Shown in pieces: positions 1 to 5,398 of a DNA stretch of 7,722 bases (its first letter is position 1; each line of letters opens with the position of its first letter). The position numbers and the translations under genes were made by a program. The DNA comes from Paracoccaceae bacterium (lineage in GTDB: Bacteria > Pseudomonadota > Alphaproteobacteria > Rhodobacterales > Rhodobacteraceae). The notes under the pieces were generated by a model. The model was not told where the DNA came from, searched no databases, and saw only the letters and a list, made by a program, of their open reading frames with translations. The stretch covers positions 1 to 7,722 of the forward strand of contig JALVEX010000372.1 of NCBI GenBank assembly GCA_027030435.1, in the 5' to 3' direction.

Positions 1-448
1 CCTCGGCAGCTTCGAGCATCCGGCGTGTGGCCCGGGAATGCTCGAGCCCGGCCATGATGATCCCCGAAGGCCGCCAGGAGAGCATCTCGAAAAGCACCTG
101 CTCCTCCTTCTCGGGGCGGTATTCCGTGAAGCCGATCACCGGCTGAAGGGGTGTTTCATCAAGCACCTCGGAGATGCCCGAAATCACCTCGGGAAAGACC
201 ATGTTGGAGAGGGAGGGCACGATCACCCCCACGAGATTGACGCGCTGCGAGGCCAGCGCGCCGGCGATCTTGTTGGGCACATAGCCAAGCGCGCGCGCCG
301 CCTCCATCACCCTGGCGCGAGTCTTCTCCGACACGTCACCACTGTTGCGCAGGACTCGGCTGACCGTCATCTCGCTCACGCCGGATGCTTCCGAAACATC
401 GCGAAGCGTGAGCGTGCGGCGGCGCCTGTTACGGGGGGGCTGTGCCAA
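1..448 (-). CDS. LacI-family (GntR/IdnR-like) transcriptional repressor, N-terminal part; C-terminus outside window
   Basis: Repressor of the LacI family; about 149 codons are visible and the gene continues past the left edge. After a basic leader (residues 6-11, RNRRRR) comes a LacI helix-turn-helix: TLRDVSEASGVSEMTVSRVL at residues 14-33, then a hinge region ending in ALASQRVNLVGVIVPS (64-79). The start of the periplasmic-binding-protein-like effector domain follows, with SLSNMVFPEV and LSWRPSGIIMAG. This wording resembles the E. coli gluconate repressor GntR closely, so a sugar acid or similar effector is possible, but the effector pocket is not in the window. No ATG fits; the start chosen is TTG at 448, because an in-frame TGA lies 18 nt upstream of that TTG, the weak SD-like GGGATAGAG precedes it, and a promoter sits about 40-65 bases upstream. 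The target operon is probably to the left. Family call is firm; the ligand is unknown. Confidence 0.9.
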   Translation of the reverse strand, partial: MAQPPRNRRRRTLTLRDVSEASGVSEMTVSRVLRNSGDVSEKTRARVMEAARALGYVPNKIAGALASQRVNLVGVIVPSLSNMVFPEVISGISEVLDETPLQPVIGFTEYRPEKEEQVLFEMLSWRPSGIIMAGLEHSRATRRMLEAAE

Positions 449-485
449 GATCTCTATCCCGCTGGTTCAATACTGGGCTGATTTC

Positions 486-513
486 CTAATATCGGGCGGC
501 TCCGCAATGTCAA
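486..513 (-). promoter_or_regulatory. Putative sigma-70-type promoter for the LacI-family gene
   Basis: On the minus strand a perfect TTGACA (-35, bases 508-513) is followed after 16 bases by TATTAG (-10, bases 486-491). Transcription would begin near 478, leaving a leader of about 30 nt before the TTG codon at 448, which supports that unusual start. No clear LacI-type operator palindrome was seen overlapping it, so autoregulation cannot be argued from the sequence. The call rests on consensus match only. Confidence 0.5.
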
Positions 514-544
514 AGGGCAGGGCGGCTGCAATGAAGGAAAACGG

Positions 545-573
545 TTGATCTCGGGCGCAATTCCCGCGAAAAC
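545..573 (+). promoter_or_regulatory. Weak candidate promoter for tRNA-Arg
   Basis: TTGATC (545-550), a 17-base spacer and GAAAAC (568-573) lie directly upstream of the tRNA. The -35 is reasonable and the -10 poor; a short CGCG-AAAA-CGCG hairpin (565-576) overlaps it. The candidate is proposed because the tRNA must have a plus-strand promoter in this 133-base gap. Nothing else was recognised in 449-581 apart from the divergent promoter at 486-513. Confidence 0.25.
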
Positions 574-581
574 GCGAGCAC

Positions 582-658
582 GGCCCCGTAGCTCAGCAGG
601 ATAGAGCGACCGCCTCCTAAGCGGTAGGTCAGAGGTTCGAATCCTCTCGGGGTCGCCA
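582..658 (+). tRNA. tRNA-Arg (anticodon CCT)
   Basis: A complete cloverleaf can be folded by eye. The acceptor stem GGCCCCG (582-588) pairs with CGGGGTC (648-654), with one G-U. The D stem is GCTC/GAGC. The anticodon stem ACCGC/GCGGT encloses the loop CTCCTAA, giving anticodon CCT, which reads AGG arginine codons. The variable loop is short (AGGTC). The T arm is AGAGG-TTCGAAT-CCTCT. The discriminator base is G655 and the CCA end (656-658) is encoded. It lies between two minus-strand genes and is transcribed on its own. No integrase or repeated 3' end suggesting an inserted element is visible. Confidence 0.96.
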
Positions 659-669
659 GCGCCGGCGCT
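658..669. repeat. Perfect 12-bp palindrome between tRNA-Arg and the winged-helix gene
   Basis: AGCGCCGGCGCT at 658-669 reads the same on both strands. It begins at the last base of the tRNA CCA end and touches the stop codon (669-671) of the convergent winged-helix gene. As RNA it would form only a very short stem and has no T-run, so it is at best a weak termination or processing signal for the two convergent transcripts. Confidence 0.3.
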
Positions 670-1388
670 CAGACCATGCGGATCACGTCCTTGTCGATCG
701 CCAGCATGTAGCCGCGCCGCGCGATGTTCTTCACCAGCAGTTCGCTCACCAGCTGATTGCCGAGGCTGTCGCGCAGGCGCTTGATGCGGGTAGCACCGGC
801 GGCCTCCTCGCATTCGGAGGGATCGCGCCCGGAGATCATCGCCTCGATCTCGGCGCCGGAAAGCACCTCGTCATCCATGCGCGCTTCGGCGAGCACCGAG
901 AGCGTCTCGATTGCGGCTTCGGTGAGCTTCAGTTCGAGATTGTTGAGATAGACGGTATTTTCCTCGCGGCTGATCAGCAGCGAGGAAACATCGATCCCTT
1001 TGCGCTCGATCTCGCTCATGCGGCGATTGAGGCTGATGATGGTGAGCAGGAAAACCAGCGCCGCCACCAGAAGCGCGGTGGCAAATACCAGAAGCACGAA
1101 GATCACGAAGCGGTAGGAGGCCAGGGTTTCGGCGAAAACGGTGCCCGATTGGGCGAGGATCTCGAGAAGCTTGATCTCGGCGCCGGAGGTGAGGTCGTCA
1201 TTCTCCACGAATATCTGCTCGACACGATCATTGAATTCATTCGCATCGGGCAGATTGTAGAAAAGCACGGCCGCGGCCACGAGCAGGATCATCACGATCG
1301 CCACAACCCCCAGCACCACCACGCGATTGCCTGTCCGGGCATGCGAGGGGGTGGAGCGGCCTTTTTCTGCGCTGTCCTTCTCGTCCAC
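669..1388 (-). CDS. Membrane-anchored winged-helix (OmpR/PhoB C-terminal type) DNA-binding protein
   Basis: Predicted inner-membrane protein of 239 residues with a cytoplasmic DNA-binding domain; its target genes are unknown. Counting from the chosen start, it has a charged N-terminal tail, TM1 about 23-45, an acidic periplasmic segment of about 48 residues (46-93), TM2 about 94-120, a short linker, then a winged helix-turn-helix at about 138-231. Features of the Trans_reg_C fold are an LTEAAIETL helix (155-163), the recognition helix TRIKRLRDSLGN (200-211) and the wing RRGYMLAI (224-231). No receiver domain with a phosphorylatable aspartate is present, so any signal would come through the membrane or periplasmic part. 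A longer GTG start at 1403 is possible, but the GTG at 1388 has AGGAG six bases upstream, so it is preferred. The gene is transcribed alone, separated from dctM by a terminator and its own promoter. Fold call is good; function is not known. Confidence 0.8.
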   Translation of the reverse strand: MDEKDSAEKGRSTPSHARTGNRVVVLGVVAIVMILLVAAAVLFYNLPDANEFNDRVEQIFVENDDLTSGAEIKLLEILAQSGTVFAETLASYRFVIFVLLVFATALLVAALVFLLTIISLNRRMSEIERKGIDVSSLLISREENTVYLNNLELKLTEAAIETLSVLAEARMDDEVLSGAEIEAMISGRDPSECEEAAGATRIKRLRDSLGNQLVSELLVKNIARRGYMLAIDKDVIRMV

Positions 1389-1394
1389 TGTCTG

Positions 1395-1399
1395 CTCCT
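1395..1399 (-). promoter_or_regulatory. Ribosome binding site deciding the winged-helix gene start
   Basis: AGGAG on the minus strand, six bases before the GTG at 1388. The alternative upstream GTG (1403) has no Shine-Dalgarno sequence and would start almost at the predicted transcription start, so the shorter protein is favoured. Confidence 0.6.
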
Positions 1400-1411
1400 G
1401 CACTACAAGCC

Positions 1412-1441
1412 ATAGGTGCCCATGAAAGGCCCAAGGGTCAA
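1412..1441 (-). promoter_or_regulatory. Putative promoter of the winged-helix gene
   Basis: CTTGACC provides a -35 of TTGACC (1436-1441); 18 bases later ACCTAT (1412-1417) is a modest -10. The predicted start near 1405 gives a leader of about 17 nt before the GTG at 1388, enough to include the AGGAG. The strong CTTGAC -35 with a loose -10 is typical of alphaproteobacterial promoters. The rest of 1442-1493 shows nothing recognisable. Confidence 0.4.
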
Positions 1442-1493
1442 GCCTTTGGAGCAGAAGGCATGAAACGGAGATGCGCTGACGTGAACGGAAATT

Positions 1494-1528
1494 GATGAAG
1501 GCGGGCCGCAGGATGGCCCGCCTTCATC
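1494..1528 (-). terminator. Terminator of the bhc-dct operon (perfect 14-bp stem)
   Basis: GATGAAGGCGGGCC (1494-1507) and its exact reverse complement (1515-1528) enclose a 7-base loop. The stem begins 17 bases after the dctM stop codon in the direction of transcription. On the minus strand the stem is followed only by AATTTCC, a weak U-tract; on the plus strand it is followed by TTTAT, so it could act in either direction. It separates the operon from the winged-helix gene. Confidence 0.75.
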
Positions 1529-1545
1529 TTTATCTGATGATCCCC

Positions 1546-2871
1546 TCAGCCATAGACGAGACGCGGCAGCCAGGTGATCAGCGCGGGGAACACCATGCAC
1601 AGGATCAGGCCCAGAAGCTGCAGCGCCAGGAAGGGAAGCGCCGATCTGAAGATGTCCGACATCGGAATTTCCGGCGGCGCCACGCCGCGCAGGTAGAAGA
1701 GCGCATAACCGAAGGGTGGTGAAAGGAAGCTCATCTGCATGTTGACGAGATAGAGCACTCCGAACCACAGCGGATCAAACCCGAGATCCTTGATGATCGG
1801 CACGAAAATCGGCACTGCCAGCAGCAGGATCCCGACCCAATCGAGGAACATGCCGAGGATGATCAGGATCACCATCATCAGGGTCAGGATTCCCCAGGGG
1901 CCGAGGCCGGTGGCATCAAGCGCCCCGGTCACGAACTGCTGGCCACCCTCGAGCACGTAGAGGCCCACGAATATCGTGGCGCCGAACATGATCCAGATCA
2001 CCATGGCCGAGGCCTTCAGCGTGGTGAGGCAGGCCTCGCGCACGGTGCGCCAATCGAGCTGGCCGTGCAGCGCCGCCACCATGAAGGAGCCGAACGTGCC
2101 GATCCCGGCCGCTTCCACCGGTGTTGCCGCACCGGAAAAGAGGGTTGCGAACACTACGAAGATCAGGGTGATCGGAGCGCCCATCTTGCGCAGCAGCGCA
2201 AGCTTCTCGCGAAAACCGATGCGCTCTTTTTCCGGGATCGGAGGCCCGAGTTCCGGGTTCATATAGCAGCGGACCGTAACATAGAGGATGTAAAGCCCCG
2301 AGAGCATCAGCCCCGGGATCACCGCGCCGATGAACAGCTCGCCCACCGACTGCTCGGCCACCACCGCATAGATGATGGCAAGGATCGAGGGCGGGATCAG
2401 GATCCCGAGCGTGCCCCCGGCCATGATCGAGCCCATGGCGATCTTGGGATCGTATTTTCGCTCCAGCATGGCCGGCAGCGCGATGATGCCCATGGTGACG
2501 ACCGCCGCACCGATCACGCCCACCATCGCCGCAAGGATGGTGGAGGCGATGATCGTTGCCGAGGCCAGCCCGCCGCGCAGGCCTCCGAGGAGCTTGTAGA
2601 TCACATCGAACATGTCCTTGATGATCCCGGCGCGTTCCAGCATCGCCGCCATGAAGATGAAGAGCGGGATGGCCGAAAGCTGGTAATCCGTCATCAGCGG
2701 GAAGATGCGGCTTGGCACGATGTTGAGCGTGTCCATGTCTCCCAGGATGAAGAGAAACACCACCGCAAGCCCGCCGGTGACGAAGGCAAGCGGCAGCCCG
2801 GCCATAAGCAGGACGAGCAGCGAACCGAACATGATGAGGGTGAGCCACCCAATGCCGATTTCAAGCCCCAT
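1546..2871 (-). CDS. dctM: TRAP transporter large permease subunit (DctM family)
   Basis: The 441-residue integral membrane protein is the ion-coupled translocation subunit of the tripartite TRAP transporter; it works with DctQ and takes substrate from the periplasmic receptor DctP. Length is normal for the family. Many hydrophobic helices span the protein, and typical DctM stretches are visible: AIPLFIFMAAMLERAG (67-82), GGTLGILIPPSI (152-163), the TPVEAAGIG turn (250-258), DWVGILLLAVPIFVPI (344-359) and SFLSPPFGYALFYLRGV (381-397). The ATG at 2871 has AGGAGG (2879-2884) seven bases upstream and overlaps the end of dctQ by 11 bases, so the two permease subunits are probably translationally coupled. 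It is the last gene of the operon and is followed by the inverted-repeat terminator. The family assignment is secure; the substrate cannot be read from this subunit. Confidence 0.96.
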   Translation of the reverse strand: MGLEIGIGWLTLIMFGSLLVLLMAGLPLAFVTGGLAVVFLFILGDMDTLNIVPSRIFPLMTDYQLSAIPLFIFMAAMLERAGIIKDMFDVIYKLLGGLRGGLASATIIASTILAAMVGVIGAAVVTMGIIALPAMLERKYDPKIAMGSIMAGGTLGILIPPSILAIIYAVVAEQSVGELFIGAVIPGLMLSGLYILYVTVRCYMNPELGPPIPEKERIGFREKLALLRKMGAPITLIFVVFATLFSGAATPVEAAGIGTFGSFMVAALHGQLDWRTVREACLTTLKASAMVIWIMFGATIFVGLYVLEGGQQFVTGALDATGLGPWGILTLMMVILIILGMFLDWVGILLLAVPIFVPIIKDLGFDPLWFGVLYLVNMQMSFLSPPFGYALFYLRGVAPPEIPMSDIFRSALPFLALQLLGLILCMVFPALITWLPRLVYG

Positions 2872-4081
2872 TTTCAGCCCTCCTCTCCGGGTTCAGAACT
2901 GTGGCAATATCCTTCATCACTTCGGAAATGCCCTGCAGGATCAGCAGGCCGCCGCCGATCACGATGGTGATCTTGACGGGCCAGTACTGGATTCCCCATT
3001 CGGTGAAGCTCACCTCGTTCTGATGGATGGAATCGCTGGCGAAGATCCAGCCTGTCCACAGAAGCGTGAAGGCGAATATGAAGAAGAATACGGATGTCAT
3101 GAGATCCACGATCGCTTTGGCGCGAGGGCTGAAATTGGCGTAGAAGATATCCACCCGCACATGGCTTTCGGTCAGCATCGCATAGGCGCCGGCGATCAGA
3201 TACTGCATCCCGAACATCAGGAACATCGCCTCATGTGCCCAGTTCGTGGGAGAATTGAACACATAGCGCACCATCACCTCGTAGTAATAGGCGAACACCG
3301 CGATCACCGACCAGTAGGCGACGAACTCGCCGGTAAACAGCGAAATGCGATCGATGGCGCCGGCAAGCCCGGTGCCGACATACACCTTGTCATCCTTGAG
3401 AAGCTCGCGCTCGATTTCATCGGGTGGCTCCCGCTCCAGCTTCCTGAGCGCAGATTTCAGCATCGAGGGGATGAGGAAGAAATCCACCGCCATGAAGGCA
3501 GCAATGGCGATGAACGCCCACCAGGCAATATCCGACCAGCGCTGCCGCTCGGCTGCGGCGGCTTCCAGCCTGGGTTTCAGTTCTTCCGCTTCCCTTGCAA
3601 GCGCGGCGAGTTTCTCCCGGGCGCCGGCAATTGCCTTTTCGGCCTTGGCGATCTTGCGCTCCTGACGCGCCCTGGCGGATTCGCTCTCTTCGCCGGCGGG
3701 CAGCTCGGCAAGCTTCGTGCGCGCTCTTTCGATGATGTCCTCGGATTTGCGTATCCGCGATTCATTGCGCGCCGTGGCTCCCTCGATCCCCTGCACGGCG
3801 GCCACCGCATCCGAATAGGCCACACGCGCCTCGCGCTGGATACCGTTGGCATAGAGGATGAGCGCGAAGAGCGGCCAGTAGAGAAAACCCCATCGATTCT
3901 TCAGATAAAGCCTGTGAAAGCCGAACATGCCCCCCACAAGCCAGATGAAATAGGCGATCCCGAGGCTGCGCGAGCCCCGTGGCGGTTGCGGACGGCGCGC
4001 CATATACATGGCCACAAGCGGAAAGATGACGAGCCCTGACCAGTAAAGCCAGTGCGGCAACACGAAATTGACGCTCGGCAT
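2861..4081 (-). CDS. dctQ: TRAP transporter small permease (DctQ family) with N-terminal TM2-like and coiled-coil extension
   Basis: This is the small membrane subunit of the TRAP transporter, 406 residues, roughly twice the usual 160-200. The C-terminal part (about 238-396) is an ordinary DctQ domain with four helices (about 254-270, 285-305, 325-348, 370-387) and the family motifs RYVFNSPTNWAHEAMF (272-287) and HVRVDIFY (307-314). The N-terminal half is additional. It has a first helix (9-27), then a TM2-domain-like helix pair with GGMFGFHRLYLKNRWGFLYW (50-69), a charged Ala/Glu/Arg/Lys-rich coiled coil (about 82-182) and another helix (183-205). The reading frame is continuous, so this is a fusion, not an assembly of two genes. 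The ATG at 4081 has GGGAG six bases upstream, and the hydrophobic N-terminus begins immediately. It follows dctP after 72 bases holding a strong stem-loop and overlaps dctM. The extension's role is unknown; anchoring or oligomerising the permease is a guess. Confidence 0.92.
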   Translation of the reverse strand: MPSVNFVLPHWLYWSGLVIFPLVAMYMARRPQPPRGSRSLGIAYFIWLVGGMFGFHRLYLKNRWGFLYWPLFALILYANGIQREARVAYSDAVAAVQGIEGATARNESRIRKSEDIIERARTKLAELPAGEESESARARQERKIAKAEKAIAGAREKLAALAREAEELKPRLEAAAAERQRWSDIAWWAFIAIAAFMAVDFFLIPSMLKSALRKLEREPPDEIERELLKDDKVYVGTGLAGAIDRISLFTGEFVAYWSVIAVFAYYYEVMVRYVFNSPTNWAHEAMFLMFGMQYLIAGAYAMLTESHVRVDIFYANFSPRAKAIVDLMTSVFFFIFAFTLLWTGWIFASDSIHQNEVSFTEWGIQYWPVKITIVIGGGLLILQGISEVMKDIATVLNPERRAENGA

Positions 4082-4119
4082 GAGGAACTCCCGTGAGCAA
4101 GATGCGAAATGGTAAGCGG

Positions 4120-4147
4120 TCCCGCCCGAGGCATGCCCCGGGCGGGA
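4120..4147 (-). promoter_or_regulatory. Intercistronic stem-loop between dctP and dctQ
   Basis: Six bases after the dctP stop the transcript can fold TCCCGCCCG with its complement CGGGCGGGA, extended by one G-U and two G-C pairs to a CAUG tetraloop: about 12 pairs in 28 bases. No U-tract follows, so it is not a full intrinsic terminator. Such hairpins after a binding-protein gene usually protect its mRNA 3' end or damp read-through, giving more receptor than permease. The fold is seen; the role is inferred. Confidence 0.6.
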
Positions 4148-4153
4148 GAGCGA

Positions 4154-5254
4154 TCAGAGGTCGAGTTCGTAGCCTTCGATCATGTCTTCCGTCACATAGC
4201 CGAGCGAGGGCGACATCATGTAATCGAGCTGGGTCTTGAACACCCGCGCCGCGTCCTTGTCCTTGTTGGCCCATTTGAACCAGATCGGCACGGCGATCTC
4301 CGTCATGGCCTCGATATCGTCCTCGCTGAGGCGGGTCACTTCCGTGCCATCCTCCTCGAACTTCTTCCAGGCCTCCTGATCGGCCTGCTGGATCTTCGCA
4401 TGGTGCATGTCGGAATAGGAATGCACCTCCATTTCCACGAAGCTCTTCAGATCGTCGGGCAGGGCCTCCCAGGATTTCATGCCCACGGTGAGATCCATCA
4501 GATCCACCGGCTGATAGACGCTCATGAAGCCCGGAGGGCCAAGCACCACGTATTTCGTGACCTGGCTGAAGCCGAGCGCATAGTTGATCGCCGGGCCCAC
4601 GTAATCGGCCACGTCGATTGTGCCCTTCTCGAGCGCGGGGAAGATCTCGGAGCCGGGCAGAAGCGTGGTTTTCGCGCCCAGCGCCTGGAACACCTCGGCC
4701 ACCATGCCTCCGGGAAGGCGCATCTTGCGTCCGCGGAAATCATCGATCGAGCGGATCGGCACCTTGGAATGGATGATGTTCGGGCCATGCTGGATCGGCC
4801 CCACGTAATACATCCCCTCGCGGGCAAAAAGCTCACGCGCCATGTCGAGTCCGCCGAGCCCATAATAGAACACGTCCCATTCCCCCGGCTGGCGCAGGCC
4901 GAGCGGGTAGGAACTGAGAAACACCGAGGCCGGGATCCGGCCTGCCCAGTAAAGGGTGAAGGGGTTCATCGCATCGAGCACGCCGTTCTTCACGGCATCG
5001 AAAAGCTGGAAATCTCCCACCACATCCTTGGCGCCGAAGGGGATGAATTCCATCTCGCCGCCGGATTTCTCCTTGATGGAGGCGCACCAATCCTTGAAGA
5101 TCTGCAGCCCGATGCCGCCGGGCCAGGATGTCTGGATCTTCCAGGTGATGGTTTTCGCTTCGGCCTTCGCAATGGCCGGCGCGGCAAGGGTGCCTGCCGC
5201 GGCTGCGCCTGCGGTTTTCAGCAGAAAATCGCGTCGGTTGGTTTTCGTGGTCAT
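4154..5254 (-). CDS. dctP: TRAP transporter periplasmic solute-binding protein (DctP family, TakP-like), Tat-exported
   Basis: The 366-residue extracytoplasmic receptor captures the substrate and delivers it to DctQM. The N-terminus is a twin-arginine signal: RRDFLLK (7-13), an Ala-rich hydrophobic stretch and a cleavage region APAIAKA (25-31). The mature part resembles the TakP-type 2-oxo-acid branch: TSWPGGIGLQIF (42-53), KMRLPGG (177-183) with Arg179 in the place of the family's carboxylate-binding arginine, LLPGSEIFPALEKGTID (198-214) and DYVGP (217-221). TakP-like proteins usually have a tryptophan where Tyr218 stands, so a somewhat different ligand is possible. The frame is open upstream, but the ATG at 5254 has a perfect AAGGAGG and begins the Tat signal exactly. 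It lies 144 bases after bhcD, with stem-loops in between. Substrate is inferred from context to be a small carboxylate linked to glyoxylate metabolism; not proven. Confidence 0.94.
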   Translation of the reverse strand: MTTKTNRRDFLLKTAGAAAAGTLAAPAIAKAEAKTITWKIQTSWPGGIGLQIFKDWCASIKEKSGGEMEFIPFGAKDVVGDFQLFDAVKNGVLDAMNPFTLYWAGRIPASVFLSSYPLGLRQPGEWDVFYYGLGGLDMARELFAREGMYYVGPIQHGPNIIHSKVPIRSIDDFRGRKMRLPGGMVAEVFQALGAKTTLLPGSEIFPALEKGTIDVADYVGPAINYALGFSQVTKYVVLGPPGFMSVYQPVDLMDLTVGMKSWEALPDDLKSFVEMEVHSYSDMHHAKIQQADQEAWKKFEEDGTEVTRLSEDDIEAMTEIAVPIWFKWANKDKDAARVFKTQLDYMMSPSLGYVTEDMIEGYELDL

Positions 5255-5260
5255 GGTTTT

Positions 5261-5267
5261 CCTCCTT
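5261..5267 (-). promoter_or_regulatory. Strong ribosome binding site fixing the dctP start
   Basis: AAGGAGG, six bases upstream of the ATG at 5254. The open frame extends 48 codons further upstream, but that stretch has no membrane or signal character, and this near-perfect Shine-Dalgarno places the start right before the twin-arginine signal. Confidence 0.85.
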
Positions 5268-5279
5268 GTTGGTTGATTT

Positions 5280-5310
5280 GCGGCCGTGCTGTTTTTTCTT
5301 GTCCGGCCGC
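5280..5310 (-). repeat. Inverted repeat in the dctP leader
   Basis: GCGGCCG (5280-5286) and CGGCCGC (5304-5310) form a 7-bp stem with a 17-base A-rich loop (minus strand) ending 25 bases before the dctP start. An 8-bp palindrome TCACGTGA (5323-5330) lies just upstream of it in the leader. Either could be a regulatory element or chance in a GC-rich sequence. No convincing -35/-10 pair was found in the 144-base gap. Confidence 0.3.
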
Positions 5311-5356
5311 GGGCTCCCTCGCTCACGTGATCCGCATTTTCGATGGAGCCTCTCCG

Positions 5357-5384
5357 CCCTCCTCTATTGCAAACGGGAGGAGGG
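5357..5384 (-). promoter_or_regulatory. Intercistronic stem-loop between bhcD and dctP
   Basis: CCCTCCTC and GAGGAGGG form a perfect 8-bp stem with a 12-base loop, 14 bases after the bhcD stop codon. A 10-bp palindrome GGGAATTCCC (5384-5393) abuts it on the bhcD side. There is no U-tract on the minus strand, so partial termination or mRNA processing is more likely than a full stop. It could separate expression of the metabolic genes from that of the transporter. Confidence 0.45.
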
Positions 5385-5398
5385 GGAATTCCCTTCAT

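Noticed and set aside
38..481. Plus-strand open frame of 147 codons at the left edge
   Set aside because: The minus strand here encodes a clear LacI-family helix-turn-helix and effector domain, so the plus-strand frame is its shadow.
582..671. tRNA-Arg as the attachment site of an integrated element
   Set aside because: tRNA-Arg(CCT) genes are frequent integration targets, but there is no integrase, no repeated tRNA 3' end and no change in composition on either side.
2705..4039. Long plus-strand open frame of 444 codons
   Set aside because: It lies antisense to dctQ and part of dctM, its translation is rich in His, Arg, Gly and Asp with no family motif, and it has no ribosome site; it is a by-product of high-GC codon use.
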